The position numbers and the translations under genes were made by a program. Below the pieces are notes generated by a model. It had not been told where the DNA came from. It searched no databases and was given only the letters and a program-made list of their open reading frames with translations. This document shows, in pieces, positions 32,175 to 40,769 of a stretch of DNA of 64,000 nt. Within the stretch, counting starts at the first letter, position 1, and every line of letters starts with the position of its first letter. Source of the stretch: Candidatus Nitrosymbiomonas proteolyticus (lineage in GTDB: Bacteria; Armatimonadota; Fimbriimonadia; Fimbriimonadales; Fimbriimonadaceae); contig AP021858.1 of the NCBI GenBank assembly GCA_017347465.1, forward strand, positions 868,001-932,000, given 5' to 3'.

Positions 32175-33040
32175 TGAGGAAGTCCAAGCAAGCCAAAATC
32201 AGCGTGGCCGGGACCGATATCTCGGTGGTCAGCGACGCCCGGGGCGACTACATCTCGCTGACCGACATGACCCGCGGGTTCGACGGCGGCCCCGCCCTGA
32301 TCGAGCAGTGGATGCGGGCCAAGGACACGATTCTGTTCCTGGGAGCCTGGGAGAGCTTGCACAACCCCAATTTTAAACCCCACGAATTCGGGGGGTTTAG
32401 GAATGAGGCTGGCCGAAATAGCTTCTACATGTCACCCAAGAAATGGGTCGAGGCAACCGGAGCCATCGGGATCTACTCCCAATCGGGTCGCTATGGAGGC
32501 GGGACTTTCGCACACCGCGACATCGCCTTTGAGTTCGGAACTTGGCTGAGCCCAGAATTCAAGCTTTACCTAATCAAGGAGTTTCAGCGGCTCAAAGAGG
32601 CGGAAGCCGAACGGCAGAGCCTGGAATGGAACCTCAACCGCTCGCTTTCAAAGCTGAACTACCGAATCCATACCGACGCAGTCAGGGAGCACCTGATTCC
32701 GCCGAACTTGACCAAGCGGCAGGAAAGCTTCGTCTATGCGGACGAGGCTGATCTGCTGAACGTGGCTCTCTTTGGCAAAACGGCCAAGCAGTGGCGCGAC
32801 GCAAACCCTGAGCTCGAAGGAAACATGCGGGATTACGCGACGACGGCTCAGCTTCTCGTCATGGTGAACCTGGAGTCGCTGAATGCTCAGTGGGTGCGAG
32901 ACGGCTTGAAGCAACCCGAACGATTGCGACGACTGCGCGAAGCAGCAGTCTCACAACTCAAATCTCTCGGCTCCATCAGCCTGCGGTCGATTGACCGACC
33001 GCCAAGCCTCCCGATGAGGGACGACGAGGGGGAAGAGTGA
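32174..33040 (+). CDS. KilA-N domain protein of the restriction operon
   Basis: A 288-residue protein. The N-terminal ~125 residues are a KilA-N DNA-binding domain: YISLTDMTRGF, WMRAKDTILFLGAWE, and YMSPKKWVEATGAIGIYSQSGRYGGGTFAHRDIAFEFGTWLSPEFKLYLI, the diagnostic part of the family (given here in pieces). A helical segment (EAERQSLEWNLNRSLSKL) and a C-terminal domain with RQESFVYADEADLLNVALFG and MVNLESLNAQWV follow. It is coupled at both ends: TGATG with mod and GTGA with res. Such proteins are found between mod and res in other genomes and their task is unknown; DNA binding is known for the domain. A regulatory or target-scanning subunit is inferred. Confidence 0.85.
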   Translation: MRKSKQAKISVAGTDISVVSDARGDYISLTDMTRGFDGGPALIEQWMRAKDTILFLGAWESLHNPNFKPHEFGGFRNEAGRNSFYMSPKKWVEATGAIGIYSQSGRYGGGTFAHRDIAFEFGTWLSPEFKLYLIKEFQRLKEAEAERQSLEWNLNRSLSKLNYRIHTDAVREHLIPPNLTKRQESFVYADEADLLNVALFGKTAKQWRDANPELEGNMRDYATTAQLLVMVNLESLNAQWVRDGLKQPERLRRLREAAVSQLKSLGSISLRSIDRPPSLPMRDDEGEE

Positions 33041-36036
33041 GGCTTCAATTCGACCCAAACCAGCCGTTCCAGCGTGATGCCGTGGCCGCCGTCGCGGACC
33101 TCTTTGATGGCCAAGAGCGCGGAGCGCCGGAGTTCTCGGTCATCAAGACCAACTATGCGGGCGAGCTTCTGAGCGGCATGGTGATGACGGAGACCGGAGT
33201 CGGCAACCAACTCCTGCTACCGGACGACCGACTTTTGGCCAACCTACGATCCGTCCAAGAGCGGTTCGACATCGAGGTAGATCCAAACTCGACTTTGGCT
33301 GCATGGGAGTTATTCGATACCCCGGCCAACGTCAAACGACCGTGCCCGCACTTCTCGATCGAGATGGAAACCGGGACCGGCAAGACCTACGTGTACCTGC
33401 GCACGATCTTTGAGCTTTCCCACCGCTATGGATTCCAGAAGTTTGTGATCGTGGTTCCCAGCGTCGCGATTCGAGAAGGAGTTCTGAAGAACCTGGAGAT
33501 CACGGCAGACCACTTCCGGGCGCTCTACAACAACCTACCCTTCGAGTGGTTTGTCTACGACGCGAAGAAGGTGAACCGCCTTCGACACTTCGCTACGAGC
33601 AACACGCTCCAGATTCAGGTCATCAACATCGACGCGTTCCGCAAAAACTTCTCCGACACGGATGATGACAAAAAGTCGAACGTGATGTACAAGCGGCAAG
33701 ACCGACTTGGCGATCACATGCCGATCGAGTTCGTCCAAGCCGCGCGACCCATCGTGATCATCGACGAGCCCCAGAGCGTGGACAACACGGACAAGGCTCA
33801 GGAGGCGATCAAGGCGCTGAACCCGCTGATGACGCTTCGCTACTCCGCGACCCATCGCAATCCGTACAACTTGGTATACCAGCTCAATCCCGTTCGAGCA
33901 TTCGAGTTGCGCTTGGTCAAGCAGATCGTTGTCGCCAACGTCGAATCGGAGGACGCGGCCAACGAGCCGTTCGTCCGAGTCGAATCCATTGAGTACAAGA
34001 AGGAATACAAAGCAAAGCTCCGGATGTTGGTCAAGACCGCCGACGGGCCGAAGGAGAAGTCTGTTTCCGTCAAGCCCGGCGACGACCTGTTCTACAAGTC
34101 CGGCGAGTTGCACCACTACCAAGACGGTTTCCGCATTGCCGATCTTTCCGCCGAGCCAGGTGACGAGCACATTCGATTCAGCAACGGACGCCGACTCGGG
34201 CTGGGCGAGGAAATGGGCGGAGCCCGGTCTGACGTATGGCGAGTGCAGATCAAGAAGACGGTGGAAGAGCATCTGAAGAAGGAGGTCAAGGTTCGCGAGC
34301 GCGGCCTCAAAGTGCTTTCGCTCTTCTTTATCGACAAGGTCGCCAACTACCGAGACTATGACGACGACGGCAAGCCGATCCAGGGCAAGTTCGCCCAGGT
34401 CATCGAGGAGGAGTTGGCAGCTTTCGCCAACGACCCGCGATTCGCATCGCTGGAGTGGTTGAAGTTGCCAGTTGGCCAGCTCCACAACGGCTACTTCTCA
34501 GGCGACCGTAAGAAGCGAAAGGACGGAACCGAGGAAACGATCTGGAAGGATACGAAGGGCTCAACGGCGCTCGACGACGATACTTACAACCTGATCATGA
34601 AGGAGAAGGAGCGTCTGCTCGACATGAACGAGCCACTCCGATTTATCTTCAGCCACTCTGCCTTGCGTGAAGGATGGGACAACCCCAACGTCTTCCAAAT
34701 CTGCACTCTTAACGAGACCCAGAGCACCATGAAGAAGCGCCAGGAAATCGGGCGGGGCCTTCGATTGCCTGTTGACCAGACCGGTGCGAGAGTCTTTGAT
34801 GACTCGATCAACAAGCTGTACGTGATGGCCAACGAGAGCTACGAAGCGTTCGCCAAGGCGCTGCAAACCGAATACGAAGAGGACTGCGGAGTCACGTTCG
34901 GCAAGGTGCCGATCACGGCCCTCGCCAAGCTCACTCGCGTCATCGACCATGAGGAGAAACCCATCGGTCGAGCCGAGGCGGAGGCGATTCGAGACCTTTT
35001 GGTCGAGCAGAAGATGATTGACGTTCAGGGCCGTATCCAGAAGGCATTCGATCCTCGAAGTCCTGGCTTCAAGTTGGAACTACCCGAGGATAAGGCCGAA
35101 CTGACTTCGGCAGTCGTGGACCTGCTGTCGAGCTACCAGATCGAGCACCACATCCAGCGTGAGAAAGACGAGCGGGTCAACAAGCTGAAGAAGCAGGTAT
35201 TGCTCACGCCCGAGTTTGAAGAGCTTTGGACGAGGATCAAGCCGAAGACGATGTATCGCGTTGAGTTCGAGACCGCCGACTTGGTCGCCCGAGCCGTTGC
35301 CGAAATCAAACGCATGCCCAAGATCGAAAAGCCTATCCTGCGCGTGACGGCCGGAGTGCTTGGTGTGGAGAAATCGGGCGTCACCGCAAAGGGAATGAGC
35401 GTGGCCGAAGAGACGCGCGAATACGGCGCACGACCGCTACCGGACATCCTTGGCTACCTCCAGAACGAAACCGAGCTGACCCGTTCAACACTGGTGGAGA
35501 TCCTCACGAAGTCCGACCGCTTAACCGAGTTTTTCAACAACCCTCAGCGGTTCATGGACCAGGTTGCTCGCATCCTAAAATTCGAGCTGCATCGAATCTT
35601 AGTTGACGGCATCAAATACGAACGCATCGAAGGCACGGGCTCCGACGCTGCTTGGGACCAGATGCTCTTCAAGAACGAGGAGTTGGTCAACTATCTCAAG
35701 GCGCTGGAAGTGAAGAAGTCGGTTTACGACTACGTGGTGTATGACTCGGAAATTGAACGGGAGTTTGCCGAACAGCTTGATCAGCGCGACGACATCAAGC
35801 TTTTCGTCAAGCTTCCGGGTTGGTTCAAGGTGGACACGCCTGTGGGCGAATACAACCCGGACTGGGCCATCGTGAAGCACGACACATCGACGATCTATTT
35901 GGTGCGGGAAACAAAGGGAACCCGCGACTTCCTGAAGCTGCGATCAACGGAAGCGGACAAGGTGCGTTGTGGCAAGCGGCACTTCGAGGCTCTAGGCCAG
36001 GACTTCAAGGTCGTGGTGACGGCGGGTGAGGTGTAA
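33037..36036 (+). CDS. res: type III-like restriction helicase-endonuclease (Res)
   Basis: A 999-residue superfamily 2 helicase with a nuclease end. Walker A is METGTGKT (110-117), the Walker B is IIDEPQSVD (about residue 243-250), motif III-like ATHRN follows, and the second core has FIFSHSALREGWDNPNVFQIC and RQEIGRGLRLPVDQ. Near the C-terminus the PD-(D/E)xK nuclease is visible: EYNPDWAIV (about 937-945) and YLVRETKGTRDF (about 953-964). This is the Res arrangement. It starts with GTG overlapping the KilA-N stop by GTGA and ends 2 bases before the Shedu-like gene. It cleaves unmodified DNA together with Mod; ATP-driven translocation is known for the family. Confidence 0.93.
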   Translation: MRLQFDPNQPFQRDAVAAVADLFDGQERGAPEFSVIKTNYAGELLSGMVMTETGVGNQLLLPDDRLLANLRSVQERFDIEVDPNSTLAAWELFDTPANVKRPCPHFSIEMETGTGKTYVYLRTIFELSHRYGFQKFVIVVPSVAIREGVLKNLEITADHFRALYNNLPFEWFVYDAKKVNRLRHFATSNTLQIQVINIDAFRKNFSDTDDDKKSNVMYKRQDRLGDHMPIEFVQAARPIVIIDEPQSVDNTDKAQEAIKALNPLMTLRYSATHRNPYNLVYQLNPVRAFELRLVKQIVVANVESEDAANEPFVRVESIEYKKEYKAKLRMLVKTADGPKEKSVSVKPGDDLFYKSGELHHYQDGFRIADLSAEPGDEHIRFSNGRRLGLGEEMGGARSDVWRVQIKKTVEEHLKKEVKVRERGLKVLSLFFIDKVANYRDYDDDGKPIQGKFAQVIEEELAAFANDPRFASLEWLKLPVGQLHNGYFSGDRKKRKDGTEETIWKDTKGSTALDDDTYNLIMKEKERLLDMNEPLRFIFSHSALREGWDNPNVFQICTLNETQSTMKKRQEIGRGLRLPVDQTGARVFDDSINKLYVMANESYEAFAKALQTEYEEDCGVTFGKVPITALAKLTRVIDHEEKPIGRAEAEAIRDLLVEQKMIDVQGRIQKAFDPRSPGFKLELPEDKAELTSAVVDLLSSYQIEHHIQREKDERVNKLKKQVLLTPEFEELWTRIKPKTMYRVEFETADLVARAVAEIKRMPKIEKPILRVTAGVLGVEKSGVTAKGMSVAEETREYGARPLPDILGYLQNETELTRSTLVEILTKSDRLTEFFNNPQRFMDQVARILKFELHRILVDGIKYERIEGTGSDAAWDQMLFKNEELVNYLKALEVKKSVYDYVVYDSEIEREFAEQLDQRDDIKLFVKLPGWFKVDTPVGEYNPDWAIVKHDTSTIYLVRETKGTRDFLKLRSTEADKVRCGKRHFEALGQDFKVVVTAGEV

Positions 36037-36038
36037 GA

Positions 36039-37205
36039 ATGGCCAAGGCAAAAGCCAAACCAGCTGAGATCTTCCACGAGGTCAAGATCGCCGGTAAGAA
36101 CTTTAGCTCATTTGCTAACCCTGTCGTTTATCTTGAGGCAGACCTCAAGACTGAGTTTGAAAAGAAGGGGAAGGACGGGCAAACGAGGCTACAAAGACTG
36201 GAGAATGCGACCGCGATTCGAGGGTTCAAACACTTATATGAAAAGACGCTTGGGATCGGAAAGTGCAAGCGGCTCATTCTCACATCAAAGGCAACGAAGC
36301 TCGACGGTGATGACCTACACCTGAACGTCGATGAGTACTCAAAATACGGTCAGACTACGTTTCTTGGCTTATATCGAGAGACAGGATTGACAGTCGCAGA
36401 AGGCTACCTCGCAAGTTCGCTTCCTGCCTCCTTCCCGGCGAAGAGCACATCACTAAGCGAAAAGGAGGCGAAGAAGGCAACCGCCAATGTGAATGCGGTC
36501 ATTGATCGCACTGCGAAGAATTCTAAGGGCGTTGGAAAGATTGCCAAAGCAACAGCCGATGCTCTTAAACAGGCTAAGCAAGATAGCCTGGAACTCAAGA
36601 AGCAAGTTGCTGATCTGCGGGCTCTGCTAGATGCCTCGAAACTGAGTCTGTACGAACAAGACTTGGAGGAGTTCAAGCTGCGCTTGACCAAGAGTTACAA
36701 GGAAACCTCCGGGCGAGGTCATTGGCAAGGATGGTTCCGAGGGCACAGCTGGGTTCTGGGTCCGAATTACCTAGAGCCGATCGAAAAGTCAAAAGTTGGT
36801 TTTGAACAGATTCCGGACTTCATCTTGCCGACTCTCGACGGATTTGCTGACATTCTTGAGCTGAAGCTTCCCAATCACGAGGTCATCAAACAAGACGCCA
36901 GCCATGCAGGTTCATACTTCTGGAGTTCGGATGCTTCTAAGGCGATTGGTCAAGCCTCAAATTACATTCATGAAGCAGAGGACAATCGATTGAAGCTCAA
37001 AGAGAAACTCTCCGAACTCTTAGGGATTGAACTGGCATTTGTGAAGCCACGTGCATTCGTGATCATCGGCTCAGATTCCGACTGGTCGCCACAACAGCGA
37101 AAGGCCTTCCGAAATTTACGAGCGACCCTTCATGGCGTTGAAGTCTTGACTTATTCGGACATTCAGCGACGTGCTGAGGCACTGGTCAAACTACTTTCGG
37201 ACTAG
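36039..37205 (+). CDS. Shedu-type nuclease (DUF4263)
   Basis: A 388-residue protein. The C-terminal half carries the DUF4263 PD-(D/E)xK-type core: YLEPIEKSKVGFEQIPDFIL (about residues 247-266), then DGFADILELKLPN with the E-x-K, then a Lys-rich helix with SDASKAIGQASNYI and the strand PRAFVIIGSD. This pattern defines the single-gene Shedu anti-phage system (SduA). The N-terminal ~190 residues, with many Lys/Ala helices (KKATANVNAV, AKATADALKQAKQD), form a region that varies in the family and may sense the target. The gene begins 2 bases after res, so here it appears as a fourth component of the restriction operon. Local A/T content is higher than in res. Confidence 0.85.
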   Translation: MAKAKAKPAEIFHEVKIAGKNFSSFANPVVYLEADLKTEFEKKGKDGQTRLQRLENATAIRGFKHLYEKTLGIGKCKRLILTSKATKLDGDDLHLNVDEYSKYGQTTFLGLYRETGLTVAEGYLASSLPASFPAKSTSLSEKEAKKATANVNAVIDRTAKNSKGVGKIAKATADALKQAKQDSLELKKQVADLRALLDASKLSLYEQDLEEFKLRLTKSYKETSGRGHWQGWFRGHSWVLGPNYLEPIEKSKVGFEQIPDFILPTLDGFADILELKLPNHEVIKQDASHAGSYFWSSDASKAIGQASNYIHEAEDNRLKLKEKLSELLGIELAFVKPRAFVIIGSDSDWSPQQRKAFRNLRATLHGVEVLTYSDIQRRAEALVKLLSD

Positions 37206-37218
37206 TCGTGCCGGATAG

Positions 37219-39819
37219 CTAGCTTCTTCTCTTGCGGATTGCCGCCAGCCAGCCCTCCAAGGCTAGGATGTCTTGCTCAAGATCGGCTGGCTCAGGGAAC
37301 GGAGTATTTTCTGCACCCGCTTGGTCGTGGCCAGGAAGCCAGCGTGAGCACTTAGACATACCGTCGTTGAGTGCCTTGCAGTCATCGTCACTTATGTCTC
37401 CAAGGTGCTTTGCCCTATGTGTCTCAACGCTGTTTCGGTATCGCTCGATAACGCCGTTGAGCAGCACCTCTTCAACACCTCGCTCCCAAGCTTCTCGCAA
37501 TAATCCATAAATGTAAGAGGCTCTCTGCTCGTAACCTGCTTGATCGCCTTGCCGTGATAGCGCCGTAGCTTCCTGGTGCATTTGCTTCAGCATGCCTACC
37601 CGAGCACTTACTTTCATCGCAGCCCAGGGCAAGCGCTCCTCAGATAATCCCGAGCCATTTGATGTTCTCCTTAGGTATTGATGTTTAACTGCAACTCCCA
37701 TACGCTCAGCGTGGTCCGACAGCGACAGCAAGAAGACGATGTCATGAGTAAATATGATCACCTGTCTACTCTGGGATTCGGCCACAAGCCTGCCCGCGAC
37801 GTTCTCCCTCCAATGATGATCGAGTGAAGATACTGGGTCGTCAAAGAGGATCGCTGATCGATCATCGGCAGTGCTGAGTTCAGCGAAAAAGGACGCGATT
37901 GAAAGGCAACGGGCCTCACCCTCGCTCACTACTTTTGGAACCGAGACACCTGGAGCTCTCCGGAGTTGAAGTCGGTGGTATAGGGCACCCCGCGAACCAC
38001 CTGCCGCTACCATTTCCACTTCGACATGTCTGAAGTTCAATGCCTGGAGCTCAGCGGCGAAGCTCCCTGTCAACTGCTCTGTTACCGCACCCTTAGTCAC
38101 TTCGGTGCTTTTGCGAGTAATCGCATTTGTGTTCGTTTCGTCGAGGCACTCCCGATAGGCAGCCAAGCGCTTCTTCCGTTCGATTTCAGATACAACCGAA
38201 TCCGCGTGCTGCCCAAGTGCCCTGCGGGCTACAAGCTCCCGTAACTCTAAGTCGATGAGCCTTATCTTCTCGGAATGATCATCGCCGCGTAGCTCGGCGG
38301 CCCGGTTGAGCAAACTGTTCACGTGTTCGATCAGGTTCGCTGGTGCTAGGGGTAGAGCTGGCATCACTCCAGGCGGCGTGGACGCATCGGCAAGTGCATT
38401 CATTACCGCGACCCGTCTATGTTGCGCCGAATCGAGGTAGGCCCTGGCCGCCTCCGCTAACTCGGGCTCCTCAAGGTGAAGTTCATCTAGAACTTCTGCG
38501 GAAGCGTCATCGGTGATAATTAGATCGCGCACGGCGTTTTGACGCTGTAGGAATTCGGTGGAGGTTCGGTCTCGTTCGCGCTGAGACTCAGAGCTTAGAA
38601 AGTCGTGGAAACGTCTAAACCGATCAATTGCATCATCTCTTAGCAGCTGTTGGCAAAGTACGCATCGAGAGTTGACTTCGGTGACAGGGAATGCCTCATC
38701 TGGATAAGCATCCTCCCTCGAATACCTTTCTGCTGCCTTCCAAAGAGCGCGCCAAGCTTCAGATCCGGTATTTGGAAGCGGTTGGGCCTCAAATGCCTCG
38801 TGGCGCAGAGATTCGGCAATCATTTGGGCTTCCGTCATCTGCTTCTGGGCCACAAACGCCTCTTGGATCGAAGAATCGGACAAGACCTCGCCGCACACAC
38901 GAATCTTCTTCTCGATGCTTTTAACTCTGCCAGCACGGATTTCGAGCGCCCGAGCTGTCCTTTGTGGATCATCAGTGTGGAGATCCTTGAGCGACTTCTG
39001 CAGCTCCAGCATCCTGGCTAGCTCTTCATCGGATAGCGTCCCCAGTGTCCGCACGTCCTCTGGTTTTGTTAGAGATGTCAGTCTGGATAGCAGGTCATGT
39101 GCCCTTGTGCCCTCGGGAACCTCAGGAAGGTGGGCCACCACAGATTCCATTTGCCTTCGTTCCCCTTCAAGCACTCGACGTACCGCTTCGCATGCGTTTG
39201 AGAGTTTGTCAAAGAGGTCCAAGCCGAGGGGCCTATATGCAACATCGGTCTGTTCGGTTACGTACACGCTCGCGCAATGGTGGTCAAAGACACTCACGCG
39301 CGAGAGATCACGGTGAGGCGGATTATCATCATCCCAAATGTAGTCGTGATCTGTTTTGTCGAGGCTATACCTTATGGTGGCAGACGGTCTGCCAGGGACC
39401 CCTCCGTTGAGCACATTGCCAAGAATGTCCTCTGCACCCCTAGCGCGGCAGGCCCTCTTGAGAATGCGGGTATATCCCGACTTACCAGCTGCGTTCGCAC
39501 CGTAAACCACTGTCAAGCCTGGGCCGAACGCTACTGTTTGATTCTGAGCGAGAGCATTCACCCCACCGTTGTGAGTGAGGGATTTCATCTCGACCGGCGA
39601 CTCCGCAAGCCTTTCCTCTGGGAGATGATCAACGGCTAGGGGAACAGACTCTGCTGCCTCGACAAGGCCATGGTTCGCCTTGCATTGGGTGGCAAGATTG
39701 ACGATATCAGCATCGGAGAGCACTCCTGCAAGCACCAGGCGACGCAGGGCGTCGCGCTGCCAGTTGGGACGGTCTTCGGACCACTGGAGGATTTCTTTCA
39801 GTACATTCAACTTGGCCAA
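37219..39819 (-). CDS. zinc-hook AAA ATPase (RloC/AAA_13-like)
   Basis: An 866-residue ABC-type ATPase of the Rad50/RecF-like class. Walker A is VVYGANAAGKSGYTR (107-114), a CVLC (386-389) zinc-hook-like Cys pair sits in a helical middle, then SEGEARCLSIASFFAEL (signature), ILFDDPVSSLDH (Walker B) and IIFTHD (H-loop). The C-terminus has LREAWERGVEE, an R-x3-E pattern reminiscent of PrrC/RloC anticodon nucleases, with His residues 26 and 30 positions later, but the triad is not established. It starts with TTG at 39819. It is convergent with the Shedu gene (13 bases between stops) and is the last gene before the right att site. A phage-sensing ATPase is the inferred role. Confidence 0.82.
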   Translation of the reverse strand: MAKLNVLKEILQWSEDRPNWQRDALRRLVLAGVLSDADIVNLATQCKANHGLVEAAESVPLAVDHLPEERLAESPVEMKSLTHNGGVNALAQNQTVAFGPGLTVVYGANAAGKSGYTRILKRACRARGAEDILGNVLNGGVPGRPSATIRYSLDKTDHDYIWDDDNPPHRDLSRVSVFDHHCASVYVTEQTDVAYRPLGLDLFDKLSNACEAVRRVLEGERRQMESVVAHLPEVPEGTRAHDLLSRLTSLTKPEDVRTLGTLSDEELARMLELQKSLKDLHTDDPQRTARALEIRAGRVKSIEKKIRVCGEVLSDSSIQEAFVAQKQMTEAQMIAESLRHEAFEAQPLPNTGSEAWRALWKAAERYSREDAYPDEAFPVTEVNSRCVLCQQLLRDDAIDRFRRFHDFLSSESQRERDRTSTEFLQRQNAVRDLIITDDASAEVLDELHLEEPELAEAARAYLDSAQHRRVAVMNALADASTPPGVMPALPLAPANLIEHVNSLLNRAAELRGDDHSEKIRLIDLELRELVARRALGQHADSVVSEIERKKRLAAYRECLDETNTNAITRKSTEVTKGAVTEQLTGSFAAELQALNFRHVEVEMVAAGGSRGALYHRLQLRRAPGVSVPKVVSEGEARCLSIASFFAELSTADDRSAILFDDPVSSLDHHWRENVAGRLVAESQSRQVIIFTHDIVFLLSLSDHAERMGVAVKHQYLRRTSNGSGLSEERLPWAAMKVSARVGMLKQMHQEATALSRQGDQAGYEQRASYIYGLLREAWERGVEEVLLNGVIERYRNSVETHRAKHLGDISDDDCKALNDGMSKCSRWLPGHDQAGAENTPFPEPADLEQDILALEGWLAAIRKRRS

Positions 39820-40168
39820 GGGTTCCCTCGGAAACTGGGCCAGAAACTCTAGTCAGGTGGCCAGGCTTCAACGGCTGTGGATCAACTGTTCCATCCTTTC
39901 CAAGCGACCAGATCGGCCTCAGCGAGTTATTCTACCGTTCACGCCGACCCGAACGCCCTGCTTCCCGTGCTGCATGCTTCGAGCACTCCGCGACAAAGAT
40001 GGAGCAAAATGGAGGGAGTTGCTCCAACCCAGCCTGACCGCAGCATTTCTTTCTCCAGACTCCGCTACTTGGTTCCTAAACAGGTTCCTAAACGAGTAGG
40101 CCCCGAGAGACCTGATATGACCTGGTTCAGGAACCTAAAATCGGACAGCTAAGTCTGTAAAGTTTGCA
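39820..40168. other. right end of the 29-kb element, no gene
   Basis: About 350 bases without a convincing coding region. It contains the AAA ATPase promoter side and, at 40071-40091, two GGTTCCTAA arm repeats, followed by an inverted AGGAACC copy near 40128-40134 before the att core. Confidence 0.6.
40071..40091. repeat. tandem GGTTCCTAA arm-type repeats at the element right end
   Basis: Two copies start 12 bases apart, about 80 bases left of att site 3. The same nonamer pairs lie to the right of att sites 1 and 2. Confidence 0.65.
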
Positions 40169-40213
40169 ATCGCACTGCAGAGGTCGTGGGTTCGAATCCC
40201 ATCATCTCCACCA
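40169..40213 (+). other. att site 3: tRNA 3'-end fragment, right boundary
   Basis: Forty-five bases matching att sites 1 and 2 except for two changes that alter one T-stem base pair from A-T to G-C (GTGGG with CCCAT instead of GTGAG with CTCAT), so pairing is kept. No tRNA 5' half precedes it. It is the likely displaced original end of the chromosomal tRNA gene, while the other copies came with elements. Confidence 0.85.
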
Positions 40214-40258
40214 TAGCAACCTGTTGTCCATTTGCCTGGTCCCCATTTCTCGACCAGG

Positions 40259-40399
40259 TCAGAGTTTTAGTTTTTCCGCCTCCTGCATTGTGTCTGAAAC
40301 CCGGCTCTTGAAGCTTGCGGGGGTGAGCCCGTCGAGGCTTCGGTGCGGCCGGCGATGGTTGGAGTACTCCAGATGGTCGTCCAGATGGGCTTGGAGTTC
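40259..40399 (-). pseudogene. 3' remnant of an IS3/IS481-type transposase
   Basis: Only the last ~46 residues remain: HLDDHLEYSNHRRPHRSLDG and LTPASFKSR, the C-terminal end of an rve-family integrase core, then a short tail to TGA. The rest has been removed at the left end of the intact insertion sequence at 40400. A TGGTC just left of it at 40237 may be the end of this older element. Confidence 0.75.
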
Positions 40400-40463
40400 T
40401 GGTCTGCCCCCCAAAATTGAAGACGTCAAAAAAGTAGTCCTCTGGTTCAAACTGGAGGCAATC

Positions 40464-40769
40464 ATGAAGAGATCGAAGTTCACCGAGGAGCAGATCGTGA
40501 GGATTCTGCAGGAGGCCGCATCGGGCCAGAAGACGCAGGCCCAGCTTTGCCGCGACCACGGAGTCAGCGCGAACACGTTCTACGTGTGGAAGCGCAAGTA
40601 CGCGGGGATGCAGACAGACGATGTGCGGCATCTGCGCGAGCTCGAGCGGGAGAACGCTCAGCTCAAGCGTCTTCTTGCCGAAAGAGACCTTGAGATCGAC
40701 GCGGTACGGGCGCTGTTCCGAAAAAACGGACTCGCGCTCCCGAACCCGTCGCGGGGGCGCGATTCCTGA
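40464..40769 (+). CDS. IS3-family transposase OrfA (HTH)
   Basis: A 101-residue DNA-binding subunit: KFTEEQIVRILQEAASGQK and QLCRDHGVSANTFYVWKRKYAG form the HTH_Tnp_1 helix-turn-helix, followed by a leucine-zipper-like ELERENAQLKRLLAERDLE. It binds the inverted ends and pairs with OrfB. ATG at 40464 follows GGAGGCA. The TGA overlaps the OrfB ATG by one base, so OrfB can be translated by coupling. Confidence 0.92.
   Translation: MKRSKFTEEQIVRILQEAASGQKTQAQLCRDHGVSANTFYVWKRKYAGMQTDDVRHLRELERENAQLKRLLAERDLEIDAVRALFRKNGLALPNPSRGRDS

Larger units (their letters stand above)
11137..40213. mobile_element. 29-kb integrative (probably mobilizable) element carrying a defence island
   Basis: Bounded by tRNA-end repeats at 11137-11183 and 40169-40213. 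The left end carries integrase, Xis-like protein, replication-relaxation protein and a VirD4/HerA-like ATPase. The middle carries regulators, ArdC and a second recombinase, and the right end a restriction/Shedu defence block. No VirB-type pore proteins were seen, so self-transfer is unlikely and mobilization by another system is inferred. Confidence 0.8.

Noticed and set aside
33535-34485. Open frame of 316 codons opposite res
   Set aside because: Antisense to the Res helicase core; Leu/Val/Asp-rich shadow.
39877-40152. Open frame at the right end of the 29-kb element
   Set aside because: No family pattern, and it covers the arm repeats; judged non-coding.
11248-40168. Full conjugation system
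   Set aside because: Only a relaxation protein and a coupling-type ATPase are found; no VirB4, VirB6 or pilus-type genes are visible.
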